Source: Microbacterium allomyrinae (GTDB lineage Bacteria; Actinomycetota; Actinomycetes; Actinomycetales; Microbacteriaceae). Taken from it: a stretch of 64,000 nt of DNA. This document shows, piece after piece, positions 34,852 to 43,902 of this stretch. The translations under genes were made by a program, and so were the position numbers. Every line of letters starts with the position of its first letter. Position 1 is the stretch's first letter. The notes beneath the pieces are model-generated. The model saw nothing but the letters and a program-made list of their open reading frames with translations, was not told where the DNA came from and searched no databases. The DNA lies in contig NZ_JAGTTN010000003.1 in assembly GCF_020682705.1 (NCBI RefSeq), positions 124,001 through 188,000 of the forward strand, written 5' to 3'.

Positions 34852-36087
34852 ATGCCGAAGGCACGCGAGCACGGTCAGGGAGCCCTGTACTGGGTGGAAA
34901 CCCGGAAAATGTGGCGCGCCGTGGTCGATGTCGGCTTCGATCCAGAGACCGGTGCGCGGCTGCAGAAGGCACGGATGTCCAAGACGAAGGACGGCGCGGT
35001 CAAGAAGCTGAACCTGATGCTGCGTGAGCGCGACTCCCTTGGCATGGTTCTCGACCGCTCCACCCGCGTGGACGACCTCGCCAAGGAGTGGCTGGACGAT
35101 ATCAGTCGTCGGGCCAAACCGCACACGCTGGCCAACTACCGGTCCATCGTCAGAACCAAGATCCTGCCCACCCTGGGACGGCGGCTGGTGGTGGAACTCA
35201 CTCCCGCTGATGTCCGCCGGATGCATGCCGCCATCCGTAAGACAGGTGTTGGGGACTCGACCGTCGCCGGAGCCCACCGGACCCTCGTGACGATGCTCGA
35301 GCACGCGCGGGCAGAGCGGATCAGCACAGAGAACGTCGCGATGCTCACACCTCCGCGCCGCGCCCGCCCGGGAAAGGCCCGCGACTCGCTGACGCGTGAC
35401 GAAGCGAAGGCACTGCTCGCCATCGAGGATGCGCGATGGACGCTGGGGCTGCTCACCGGACTGCGCAGCGGTGAGGCTCGAGCGCTTCGACGCGAGGATG
35501 TCGATCTCGCACGCGGGATCGCGGAGTTGTCGTGGTCGCTGACCGACGCATCGTTCATCCACGGCTGTGGCGGCACCTGCGGCAAGAAGCGAGCCGGAAA
35601 CTGCCCCCGACGTGTGATCGAGATCTCCGATGACCTCGAATGGCAGCTCCTTGAGGGCCGGCATGTGCTCGTCCGGCCGAAGAACGACATACCCCGCGAA
35701 ATCCCCCTCACCGAAGCGACGCGCCTCCAGTTGCAGAAGGTGTTTGAGGGAGACGACGCACCGAACCCTCACGGACTGGTCTGGCACCGGGCCGACGGTT
35801 CACCGAAGACGAACACAGACGACAACGACGACCTACGCGCGGCCCTCCTGCGAGCAGGGGTCGCTCAGGGCGACGCCACGACGCACTGGCTACGACACTC
35901 CTACGTGACCCTCTCCGAGCACGCAGGGATCCCGTGGGCAGCGTCCGCCGGCGTGAGCGGACACGGCAGCCCGGAGGCCTCCGACCCCTACCGGCACGTG
36001 CTGACGGCTGAAGGCCGGAGGGCCGTTGAGAGGCTCGCCGCATGGGTTGATTCGAGGGACCAGGAAGCAACCGGCGATAGCGACTGA
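34852..36087 (+). CDS. Tyrosine recombinase (phage/ICE-type integrase)
   Basis: Protein of 411 residues. An N-terminal AP2/arm-binding-like part (YWVETRKMWRAVVDVGFD) is followed by a SAM-like core-binding domain (THVDDLAKEW-type region, here TRVDDLAKEWLDDI) and a catalytic domain. Catalytic residues are visible: Arg in TGLRSGEARALR, His/Arg in HWLRHSYVT, His in GHGSPE and Tyr in SDPYRHVLTA. A cysteine-rich insertion (HGCGGTCGKKRAGNC) may bind zinc. It would insert DNA into the adjacent tRNA-Gly gene. Its cargo is not evident: the next 900 bases hold only an IS remnant. Confidence 0.93.
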   Translation: MPKAREHGQGALYWVETRKMWRAVVDVGFDPETGARLQKARMSKTKDGAVKKLNLMLRERDSLGMVLDRSTRVDDLAKEWLDDISRRAKPHTLANYRSIVRTKILPTLGRRLVVELTPADVRRMHAAIRKTGVGDSTVAGAHRTLVTMLEHARAERISTENVAMLTPPRRARPGKARDSLTRDEAKALLAIEDARWTLGLLTGLRSGEARALRREDVDLARGIAELSWSLTDASFIHGCGGTCGKKRAGNCPRRVIEISDDLEWQLLEGRHVLVRPKNDIPREIPLTEATRLQLQKVFEGDDAPNPHGLVWHRADGSPKTNTDDNDDLRAALLRAGVAQGDATTHWLRHSYVTLSEHAGIPWAASAGVSGHGSPEASDPYRHVLTAEGRRAVERLAAWVDSRDQEATGDSD

Positions 36088-36124
36088 CCGTGCGATTTGA
36101 CCCCTAATGTGTGGACGTCACTAC

Positions 36125-36552
36125 TGTCATGTCTCGGGACATCGGTGACACTCCTGGTCTCCTCGTGGTGACACTTCTCCTCTATCTGTGAGGGATGAGT
36201 CGTGTTGAGCTTGTCGACCCTCGTGTCCGTCTCGCGATCGCGCAGTGGCTTCTGGAGGGGCAGGCTGCGGCTCTCGAGCCCCGGAGCCGGCGGTCGAAGA
36301 ACAGTCCGACGACGATCGTCGCTGGGGTGACGCGACATGCCGTCGGTGTGCGATCCGCGCGGGCAAGACGTCTACCTGATCTACGAAGCCGCCGGCATCA
36401 AGATCCTCGATGACGGCGGCACCCTCCTCGCCGAGCACAACTGGCCCCCACCCGGCATCAGGTACATCGGCAACGGCAAACCCCACGGCCCCAGACGACG
36501 AGAAGTGTCACCGATAGCCTGACACACCAACTGTCACCGATGTCCTGATGCA
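36125..36552. mobile_element. Remnant of an IS481-family insertion sequence
   Basis: Outer ends share an inverted repeat: GGGACATCGGTGACA (36136-36150) and TGTCACCGATGTCC (36532-36545). Between them lies a transposase gene reduced to fragments. At about 430 bases it is less than half the size of an intact element. Beyond the right end, 36561-36587 is a 12-base-arm palindrome related to the terminal sequence. From there to 36995 no gene could be supported. Confidence 0.65.
36195..36522 (+). pseudogene. Internally deleted IS481-type transposase
   Basis: The first fragment begins MSRVELVDPRVRLAIAQW and continues AALEPRSRRSKNSPTT, matching from memory the N-terminus of IS481-like transposases. 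A second fragment in another frame, from about 36369 (VYLIYEAAGIKILDDGG to PPPGIRYIGNGKPHGPRR), matches their C-terminus. The catalytic DDE core between them is gone, so no active enzyme is possible. The family identity is recalled, not searched. Confidence 0.65.
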
Positions 36553-36995
36553 CAACCGTCGCCCATGTCCTGAGACAGGACATGGGCCTGCACTCGATCT
36601 CAAACCCTGCACTGACCTGCAATCACGCTGAAGCGCTCTCCCGCCGACACCTAGTGCCGCATTCGGGGAGGGACTCGGATGAGCCACGGCATGTTCGGCA
36701 GTAGCGGCAGCGACCCGCGGTGCACGTTCGCCATCAGGGTTGCACTCCTGCATCTGGCGGCGTCGCCGCCACTCAACCGGCGTACGCCGTCCGACAGTGC
36801 CCGCGTCTACTCGAACGCGGCCTCGACAGTCGCATCCACAATGTCCATGGCATCACCGCGCGGCTGGCGCTACGGTTCGGGCGTGGTGGCTGCCTCGCCT
36901 GAGCCTCGTCGGCGACAGGTTCCGGTCGACTTGGCCACAGGTTCGCTTCGCCGTTGACAGCGTTGCGCCACAATCAGGCGAAGGGGCCGGGCTGG

Positions 36996-37973
36996 TCAGC
37001 CGATGCTGTCCACGTACCAGTCGCGGGGCAGTGCGACGGCGTCGTCGAGCGAGACCTCGGGCATGGCCGGGCGCGCGTAGGAGCGCACGATCGCGTTGAG
37101 CGACCGCAGCCGCGCAACCACCTCGGCATCACGGGACGGGTCGCCGACCGCGTCGCGCCAGACACTTCGGCCGGCCATGTAGCCCGAGGCGCCGCCCGCG
37201 CACGCGATCTGCAGCTGCGTCTCGAAGTCGGCGAGCGACACCCCCGCCGACAGCAGCACCCACGGCACTTCGAGTTCGGCGGATAGGCGTGCGCAGCGAT
37301 CGGATGCCGCGGTCCGCTCGGCCGGAGTGCTCACCGATCCGGGAAACTCCACCTTGAGCACGTCGGCGCCCAGACGCGCCGCCTCGAGGGCGGACGCAAC
37401 GATGCCGTCGTCGCGCCGGGCACGCCACTCGAGGTCGTGGACGTCCTCGCCCTCGACCGCATGCCAGATCGGCTCGATCACCGAGGTGAGACCCGCTGTC
37501 ACGGCGTCGCGGCACACCGCCGCCAGGAGGTCGCGCTGGGCGGCGGCAACCTCGGGCACGAGATCGGGCCGGTAGAACCACAGCAACTTGACCATGTCGG
37601 CACCGGCTGCCTTCGCCTTCGACGCATCCCACCCTTCGCGCAGCACGCTCTCGCGAGGATGCGCGGGGTGGCCGTAGTCCTCGTCCTCGATCGAAGCGAT
37701 CACTCCGACGCCCTCGGCGAGCGCGTCCGCGAGCACGGCGCTGGGGATTCCGGCGACGGGGTCGAGCAGCACGGCGGAGGCGACGGCCGACGCCGCACCG
37801 GCCAGCCGCGCCTTCTCGCGCATCACCCGCACATCGCGATCGACGGACGGGGCACCGAGCAGCGCATCGAAGTCTTCGAGGTGGTCGATCGCGCACACCA
37901 GGAAGAATCCGTCGTGGCTGAGCACGCGGCGCAGCGATCGGACGGCGCCGGGGCGAACGGGAAGTGTGGACAT
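36996..37973 (-). CDS. Class I aldolase, LacD/YihT (tagatose-bisphosphate/sulfofructose-phosphate) type
   Basis: Protein of 325 residues with a TIM-barrel aldolase pattern: FLVCAIDHLEDF at the N-terminus, MVKLLWFYRPD, and ADVLKVEFPG with Lys207 in the position of the Schiff-base lysine. Related enzymes cleave ketose (bis)phosphates to DHAP plus an aldehyde. ATG 37973 has GAGGAGGC upstream. It is divergent from the GlpD-like gene, with a 39-bp dyad between them. Taken with the kinase and dehydrogenase, it probably performs the last step of the pathway. The exact substrate is not evident; the sulfosugar enzymes of this family are an alternative. Confidence 0.85.
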   Translation of the reverse strand: MSTLPVRPGAVRSLRRVLSHDGFFLVCAIDHLEDFDALLGAPSVDRDVRVMREKARLAGAASAVASAVLLDPVAGIPSAVLADALAEGVGVIASIEDEDYGHPAHPRESVLREGWDASKAKAAGADMVKLLWFYRPDLVPEVAAAQRDLLAAVCRDAVTAGLTSVIEPIWHAVEGEDVHDLEWRARRDDGIVASALEAARLGADVLKVEFPGSVSTPAERTAASDRCARLSAELEVPWVLLSAGVSLADFETQLQIACAGGASGYMAGRSVWRDAVGDPSRDAEVVARLRSLNAIVRSYARPAMPEVSLDDAVALPRDWYVDSIG

Positions 37974-37995
37974 GGCGGATGCCTCCTCGAATCAA

Positions 37996-38034
37996 GGTGA
38001 TAACTCTACCATTTGGCATGGTATAAATATCACC
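37996..38034. promoter_or_regulatory. 39-bp dyad in the divergent promoter, candidate DeoR operator
   Basis: Outer arms GGTGATA (37996-38002) and TATCACC (38028-38034) and inner arms TACCAT (38007-38012) and ATGGTA (38018-38023) share one centre at 38015. It lies between the aldolase (-) and dehydrogenase (+) starts, so one bound repressor could control both directions. The DeoR-type protein at 45044-45841 is the obvious candidate. Confidence 0.7.
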
Positions 38035-38051
38035 GAGAGAGCGGAGACACT

Positions 38052-39719
38052 GTGGTGGACGCAGATTCCGGAGCCGACGTCGGCGCACCGGTGAACACGA
38101 GCGACGAACCCTACGACCTTCTGGTGATCGGCGGGGGCGTGAACGGACTGGCGACGGCATGGGACGCGGCATCCCGAGGTGTGAAGGTGCTGATCGTCGA
38201 CAAGGGCGACTGGGGCAGCGGGACCTCGTCGTGGTCTTCGAGGCTGGTCCACGGAGGGCTGAAGTACCTCGAGCACCTCGAGTTCGGCCTCGTTTACGAG
38301 TCGCTCCGCGATCGCGAATGGCTGCTGCGACGCGCACCTCATCTCGTGAAGCCCCTGCCCTTCCTCATGCCCTTCTACCGGACCAATCAGCACAATCGAT
38401 GGATTCTGCGGCTCGGCATGCTGATCTACGACGTGCTCTCGGTGGGCAAGTCGGTTCCGAATCACCGTGCGCTTTCGCGGGCGGAGACGATCGCGCTCGC
38501 GCCCGGGCTGCGCGCCGATGGATTGCAGGGGGCCGGAAGGTACTACGACGCACAGGTGGAGTTCGCCGAGCGGCTATGCGTGGAATTGCTCCTCGCGGCC
38601 GAGCGGGCGGGTGCGACCGCGCGCAACCACACCGCAGCGACGAGCCTCGTACGCGAGGGTGATCGTGTCGTGGGTGCCGTGCTCGTAGATGCGGAGTCCG
38701 GCCGTGAGCAGACGGTGCGCGCCCGTGTCGTCGTGAACGCCGCAGGACCCTGGATCGACGACGTGCTCGCGGATTCGCCGATGGGACGTGAACGGCTCAA
38801 TGGCGGCACGAAGGGCACGCACCTGGTGGTTCGTCGCTTCCCCGGCGGACCTGTCACCGACTGCGTGTATTACGAGGCGCGAAGCGACGGCCGCCAGGTG
38901 CTCGTCATCCCCTGGGACGGCCGCTATCTCATCGGGAGCACCGACAAGCGCTTCAGCGGCGACCTCGATCGGGCTCAGCCCGATCAGCAGGAAGTGGACT
39001 ACATCCTCGCCGAGACGAATCTCGCCTTCCCCGGCGCGCACCTCAGCCAGGATGATGTCGAGTACGCCTACACGGGTGTGCGTCCCCTCCCTTACGTGCC
39101 CACGGGGGATGTCGGCAAGATCACGCGCAAACACATCATCCACTCGCATGCGCCGTCCCACCCAGGCCTGCTCACGGTGATCGGCGGCAAGCTGACGACG
39201 TTCCGCACCCTCGGCGAGCACGCCGCAGACCGCGCCATGCGCGCGCTGGGCAAGCGCGGGCGCTCGACCACCCGTTCGGCCGAACTGCCCGGCGGGGGCG
39301 ACCTCGCGGCGGCGCATCTTGAGCTCGCCCGGATCCTGCCGGACCTCACCGCGCCCGCCCGTGAACGCCTTGTATCGCTCTACGGGTCGCGGTGCGTCGA
39401 CGTTGCGAGATCGGCCGTGTCCGGCGGCGACACGGCGCAACTCGGCGCAACCTTGGCACTGCGCGCCGAGGTGGTCTTCGGAATACGCTTCGAACACGCC
39501 GTCCGCTTGCAGGACGTACTGGCGCGGCGCACGATGCTCGGGCTCGACGGTGATCTCGGCCTCGGGGTACTCGACGAGGTCGTCGAGCTGATGGGCGACG
39601 AACTCGACTGGAGCGTCGAACGCCGTCGCCGTGAAGCGTCGGAGTACCGGATCTACATCGAGCGCTTCACGCGCACGGAGGAAGGACGCAGCGTTGGCGC
39701 AACATCTCCTCGGCATTGA
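38052..39719 (+). CDS. GlpD-like FAD-dependent polyol-phosphate dehydrogenase
   Basis: Protein of 555 residues from GTG 38052 (GTG 38055 also possible), with a GCGGAGA ribosome site just upstream. The FAD motif LLVIGGGVNGLATAWDAASR and the GlpD signature GTSSWSSRLVHGGLKYLEH are near the N-terminus. Later landmarks are GTKGTHLVV, GTDKR-like IGSTDKRFSGD, and IGGKLTTFRTLGEHAAD. Family members oxidise glycerol-3-phosphate to DHAP and pass electrons to quinone; EryB relatives oxidise tetritol phosphates. In this cluster a sugar-alcohol phosphate made by the FGGY kinase is the inferred substrate. It overlaps the kinase gene by 26 bases. Confidence 0.87.
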   Translation: MVDADSGADVGAPVNTSDEPYDLLVIGGGVNGLATAWDAASRGVKVLIVDKGDWGSGTSSWSSRLVHGGLKYLEHLEFGLVYESLRDREWLLRRAPHLVKPLPFLMPFYRTNQHNRWILRLGMLIYDVLSVGKSVPNHRALSRAETIALAPGLRADGLQGAGRYYDAQVEFAERLCVELLLAAERAGATARNHTAATSLVREGDRVVGAVLVDAESGREQTVRARVVVNAAGPWIDDVLADSPMGRERLNGGTKGTHLVVRRFPGGPVTDCVYYEARSDGRQVLVIPWDGRYLIGSTDKRFSGDLDRAQPDQQEVDYILAETNLAFPGAHLSQDDVEYAYTGVRPLPYVPTGDVGKITRKHIIHSHAPSHPGLLTVIGGKLTTFRTLGEHAADRAMRALGKRGRSTTRSAELPGGGDLAAAHLELARILPDLTAPARERLVSLYGSRCVDVARSAVSGGDTAQLGATLALRAEVVFGIRFEHAVRLQDVLARRTMLGLDGDLGLGVLDEVVELMGDELDWSVERRRREASEYRIYIERFTRTEEGRSVGATSPRH

Positions 39720-41187
39720 CGCCGGGCTCACCGTCACCAAGGCCGTCGTGTTCGACCTCGACGGCCGGCAGATCGGAGTCGAGGCACGACGGGTGCGCAC
39801 CGTCTCGGATGCGCCTCGTCACGTCGAGCGTGATCAGGACGAGCTGTGGGATGCGGTGGTTGGTGCCGTTCGCGCGGTGATCGCGCAGACCCGGATCGCC
39901 CCCGGCGACATCGTCGGGATCGGGGTGACCGCGCACGGCGACGGGCTGTACTTCCTCGACGAGGATCTACGGCCCGTCGGGAGGGGGATCGCCTCGCTCG
40001 ACACCCGTGCGGGTGGCATCCTGCGCCGCTGGCATGAAGATGGCACCGCCCAGAGGGCGATGGCGACGACGGGGCAGATGCCCTTCGCCTCGACCCCGGC
40101 GAGCCTCGTGGCGTGGTTCGCGCAGAATGACCCTGATCGGCTCGCGCGGTCGGCGTACGCGCTGCCCTGCAAGGACGCGCTCAAGGCGCGCCTCACCGGA
40201 ACGGTCTCGACCGACCGCACCGAGGCGAGCTTGTCGTTCGTGGACTACCGCACCCAGGAATATTCGGCCGACGCGTTCGGCACCTATGGCCTCGGCGCCT
40301 ATCAACGACTGTTCGCGCCGGCGCTGGATTCGACCGAGGTGGCCGGCACCCTCACTGCGGCGGCGGCCATCCAGCTCGGACTCGTGCAGGGAACCCCCGT
40401 GGGCGCCAGTGCCCACGACGTGGACTGCTCGGCACTAGGGACGGGGGCGTGGCAGACCGGCGCGCTCTCGGTCATCGCGGGCACGTACTCGATCAATCAG
40501 GTGATCTCGGATTCCGCCGCGCCCGATCCGGCATGGTGCACACGCAACTTCGTCACGCCCGGACAGTGGATGAACCAGGCGGTATCCCCCTCGAGCGCCA
40601 CGAACATGGAGTGGTTCGTGCAGCGCATCATGATCGGCCCCGCGGGCGTCTCGGGCGACGACGTCTTCACCCGGGTCGAGGCCGAGATCGCCGCCATCGA
40701 CGCCGACCCCGACGACGTGGTGTACGCGCCGTTCCTCTACGGCTCGCCGTACGAGGTAGATGCATCGGCGAGCTTCCTCGGAGTGCGCGGTTGGCACACG
40801 CGCGGGCACCTGCTACGAGCGGTGATGCAAGGGGTCGTGTTCAATCACCGTCACCACATCGATGCGCTTCGCGCAGCGCTTCCGGTGAACCGCATACATC
40901 TCGCCGGCGGCGCGACCCAGAGCGCCCGCTGGGCGCAGATGTTCGCCGACGCTCTGCGCTCCGACATCGAGATCGCCGCTGTCAGCGAGTCGGGCGCGCT
41001 CGGGGCGTGCATGCTAACCGCCGTCGCGGTCGGTGTGCACGATGACCTCGGATCGGCAGTGGCCGCGATGACGGGCGACCTGCGCACCATTCACCCCACC
41101 GATGCGGGGGTCGATCGCTACGACACGGGATACCAGCGCTATCAGCATGCGATCGATGCGCTGACACCGTTCTGGGCCTCGGCTTGA
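39694..41187 (+). CDS. FGGY-family carbohydrate kinase
   Basis: Protein of 497 residues from TTG 39694. The start is fixed by GGAGGAAGGA (39677-39686), 7 bases upstream, and by the family N-terminus AQHLLGIDAGLTVTKAVVFD directly after it. Further family regions are GVTAHGDGLYFLDE, SAHDVDCSALGTGAW and the C-terminal NRIHLAGGATQSARWAQMFAD. Such kinases phosphorylate sugars or polyols such as glycerol, xylulose or erythritol. It follows the GlpD-like gene with a 26-base overlap. The substrate cannot be read from sequence. Confidence 0.9.
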   Translation: MAQHLLGIDAGLTVTKAVVFDLDGRQIGVEARRVRTVSDAPRHVERDQDELWDAVVGAVRAVIAQTRIAPGDIVGIGVTAHGDGLYFLDEDLRPVGRGIASLDTRAGGILRRWHEDGTAQRAMATTGQMPFASTPASLVAWFAQNDPDRLARSAYALPCKDALKARLTGTVSTDRTEASLSFVDYRTQEYSADAFGTYGLGAYQRLFAPALDSTEVAGTLTAAAAIQLGLVQGTPVGASAHDVDCSALGTGAWQTGALSVIAGTYSINQVISDSAAPDPAWCTRNFVTPGQWMNQAVSPSSATNMEWFVQRIMIGPAGVSGDDVFTRVEAEIAAIDADPDDVVYAPFLYGSPYEVDASASFLGVRGWHTRGHLLRAVMQGVVFNHRHHIDALRAALPVNRIHLAGGATQSARWAQMFADALRSDIEIAAVSESGALGACMLTAVAVGVHDDLGSAVAAMTGDLRTIHPTDAGVDRYDTGYQRYQHAIDALTPFWASA

Positions 41188-41308
41188 GCCAACCCCTGCG
41201 AATTCTAACAGTCTGTTTGGGATATATCGCTTTCTACGTGGTATAGTCTGCATTATCGCGCAGGAAGCGTGATATCTAGCACCCAGCATGTGTGACAAGG
41301 AAGTTCGG

Positions 41309-42859
41309 ATGCACAGAGACGACGCGTACGCCGGCGAGCCGCCGTTCTCGGGCCGCGGGATCCACAAGGCCTTCGGCGGCATCCCGGTATTGAAGGGGAT
41401 CGACCTCGACCTCCACCCCGGTGAGGTGGTCGCCCTCGCCGGCGAGAACGGTGCCGGCAAGTCGACGCTCATGAAGATCATCGCGGGCCAGGTGATCGCT
41501 GACATGGGAGACCTGTCCATCGCCGGAGTGGCGCAGCACCGGTTCAACTCGGTCGCCGCCGCACGCGCCGGAATCGCGATCGTTCCGCAGGAACTCGCCC
41601 CGGTGCCCGACATGACCGTCGCCGAGAACATCTTTCTCGGGCGAGAGACCACCAGCGCTGCGGTGTTCCTGCGCTCCGCCGCCATGCGGTCGGAGTCGCG
41701 CCGACTGCTGCGCGACTTCGGCCTCGACATCGATCCGCGCACTCCGATGCGCGATCTCACCGTCGCGATGCAGCAGATCATCGAGATCATCAAGATCACA
41801 ACCGTCGGCGCCCGGGTCATCCTGCTCGACGAGCCCTCGTCGGCCATCTCGGTGCGCGAGGTCGACCGCCTGTACCAGATCATCGACCGCCTGCGCGGCG
41901 AGGGCGTCGCGATCGTGCTCACGACGCACAAGATGGAGGAGATCCGGGCGACCGCGGACCGTGTCATCGTGCTGCGCGACGGCCGGCTGATCGTCGACAC
42001 CGCCGCTGCCGGCATCACCGACGACGGCATCGTCACCGCGATGATCGGTCGCGAACTCGAAGACCTCTTCCCCGTCCGAGTGAGCCGCGCCGACGGCGAG
42101 CCGGTGCTCGAGGTCTCAGGGGTCACGGTCGACGGTTTCGCCTCGAGCGTCGACTTGACGGTGCGAGCCGGCGAGATCGTCGGGCTCGCCGGACTCGTCG
42201 GAGCCGGGCGCACCGAACTTCTTGAGGCCCTCTTCGGCATCCGGGGCCGCAGGGGCGGCGAGGTGCGCGTGGGCGGTCGTGTGCTGCGCATTCAATCGCC
42301 ACGGACCGCGATCGCCGCACGGATGGCCTTCGTGCCCGAGGATCGCAAACGCGCCGGCCTTGTGTTGTCGATGAGCATCCGCGACAACGGAATCCTCCCG
42401 CATCTCAGCCAGTTCTCGGTGGGGTCGTGGGTAAGGCAGCGTGCCGCGACGAGACGGATCGACGAAGTCATGCAATCGATGCGCCTGAAGCGCGCGTCGC
42501 TGTCGCAGTCGGTGTCACTGCTGTCAGGCGGCAACCAGCAGAAGGTCGTGCTCGGAAGGTGGCTGACCGGCGACATCCGCCTTCTGCTCCTCGACGAACC
42601 CACCCGCGGCGTCGACATCGGCGCCCGCAGCGAGATGTACCGCATCATCGCCGACCTCGCCGCCTCCGGCGTCGCCATCCTGATGGCCTCGTCCGACATG
42701 GCCGAGGTGATCGGCCTCTCGCACCGCGTACTCGTAGTGCGAGAGGGCGGCATCGCCGGAGAACTCACCGCGGACGAACTCGACCACACCGCCCAGGACG
42801 CGATCTTCCGCCACGCCGCGGGACTGACCCACGGAAACGATAAGGAGGTCGCCAGATGA
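41309..42859 (+). CDS. RbsA/MglA-type sugar ABC transporter ATPase (two-domain)
   Basis: Protein of 516 residues. ATG 41309 is preferred over ATG 41288 because ACAAGGAAG (41295-41303) is properly placed. The first ATPase domain has Walker A GENGAGKST, a weak signature (LTVAMQQIIEI) and DEPSSA. The second has the degenerate Walker A GLVGAGRTEL usual in this family, with signature LSGGNQQKVVLGRWL and DEPTRGVDIGA. It powers a sugar importer with the next two genes. A 121-bp gap after the kinase gene contains AT-rich sequence (around 41213-41260) that could hold an internal promoter. Confidence 0.93.
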   Translation: MHRDDAYAGEPPFSGRGIHKAFGGIPVLKGIDLDLHPGEVVALAGENGAGKSTLMKIIAGQVIADMGDLSIAGVAQHRFNSVAAARAGIAIVPQELAPVPDMTVAENIFLGRETTSAAVFLRSAAMRSESRRLLRDFGLDIDPRTPMRDLTVAMQQIIEIIKITTVGARVILLDEPSSAISVREVDRLYQIIDRLRGEGVAIVLTTHKMEEIRATADRVIVLRDGRLIVDTAAAGITDDGIVTAMIGRELEDLFPVRVSRADGEPVLEVSGVTVDGFASSVDLTVRAGEIVGLAGLVGAGRTELLEALFGIRGRRGGEVRVGGRVLRIQSPRTAIAARMAFVPEDRKRAGLVLSMSIRDNGILPHLSQFSVGSWVRQRAATRRIDEVMQSMRLKRASLSQSVSLLSGGNQQKVVLGRWLTGDIRLLLLDEPTRGVDIGARSEMYRIIADLAASGVAILMASSDMAEVIGLSHRVLVVREGGIAGELTADELDHTAQDAIFRHAAGLTHGNDKEVAR

Positions 42860-43860
42860 CCGCCACCCTCCCGCCCGACACCACCACCCTCACCGAGCAG
42901 TCGTCGCGCCGGTTCTCGGTCAAGACCGCGCAGTCGTTCCTCATCAAGCGCTCGATGCTGCTCATCATGATCCTGGTGGTGGTGTATTTCAGCGCCACGA
43001 ACGCGCGGTTCGGCACCCTCGACAACCTCCAGAGCATCCTGCTCGCCGCAGCACCCTTCGCACTCATCGCGTTCGGGCAGACACTGGTGATCCTCACCGG
43101 AGGCATCGATCTGTCTGTCGGCAGCACGATCGCGCTGTCGGCCATGGTCGCAGCGTGGATGGCCCAGGCCAACCCCGATCAGCTCGGGCTCGCCTTCGCC
43201 GCGGCGATCGCCACGGGAGTCGTGGTTGGGCTCGCCAACGGCGCACTGGTGGCGTTCCTTCACGTACCCCCTTTCATTGCGACACTGGCTCTGCTCACCA
43301 CCGCATCCGGCCTCGCCTACGTCATCGGCAATGGTGCGCCCATCAACGGCCTTCCGCCGGCGTTCGGCGACCTCGCGAAGTTCAAGTTGTTCGAGCTGCC
43401 CCTGGCGGTGATCGTGATGATCGTCGGGTTCATCGTTCTGCTCGTGCTCACCACGCGCACCACCTACGGCACCCGCATCTACGCCGTCGGCGGCAACCCG
43501 CAGGCGGCGTCGATCGCGGGGGTGCGCGTTCCGGCCGTGCTCCTGAGCGTCTACGTGGTCTCGGGGCTCCTGGCCGCGACATCGGGCGTACTACTGTCAT
43601 CGCGCGTCATCGCCGGCACTCCCTCGCTCGGCTCCGGCTACGAGCTCGATGCGATCGCTGCGGTCGTCATCGGCGGAGCGAGCCTCATGGGCGGCCGCGG
43701 ATCACTGTGGGGCACGGCGATCGGTCTGCTGCTCATCCAGACGCTCAACAACGGCCTCGACCTCATGCTCGTCCCCTCCTACTGGCAAGCGGTCATCAAG
43801 GGCGCTCTGATCGCGGCTGCCGTCGCCGTCGACGTCGCCGCCACCCGCCGCATCCGCTGA
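42856..43860 (+). CDS. RbsC-type sugar ABC transporter permease
   Basis: Membrane protein of 334 residues with about ten hydrophobic helices. Family regions are FGQTLVILTGGIDLSVGS near residue 75, LVALF-type helices, TRTTYGTRIYAVGGNPQAA (the ATPase contact loop) and GSGYELDAIAAVVIGGASLMG. ATG 42856 overlaps the ATPase stop (ATGA). It forms the homodimeric channel for the sugar bound by the next gene's product. Confidence 0.94.
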   Translation: MTATLPPDTTTLTEQSSRRFSVKTAQSFLIKRSMLLIMILVVVYFSATNARFGTLDNLQSILLAAAPFALIAFGQTLVILTGGIDLSVGSTIALSAMVAAWMAQANPDQLGLAFAAAIATGVVVGLANGALVAFLHVPPFIATLALLTTASGLAYVIGNGAPINGLPPAFGDLAKFKLFELPLAVIVMIVGFIVLLVLTTRTTYGTRIYAVGGNPQAASIAGVRVPAVLLSVYVVSGLLAATSGVLLSSRVIAGTPSLGSGYELDAIAAVVIGGASLMGGRGSLWGTAIGLLLIQTLNNGLDLMLVPSYWQAVIKGALIAAAVAVDVAATRRIR

Positions 43861-43902
43861 CTATCCCTCTACAATCCACCACCGCAACAGCAAGGAACAC
43901 AC

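Noticed and set aside
36600..36990. Short open frames on both strands after the IS remnant
   Set aside because: No ribosome site, steady codon bias or recognisable domain. A short frame ending MDIVDATVEAAFE on the - strand could be a gene tail but has no support.
41213..41260. Second copy of the 39-bp dyad before the RbsA-type gene
   Set aside because: The AT-rich stretch contains TGGTATA and a GATAT sequence but no matching symmetric arms, so only an internal promoter is possible.
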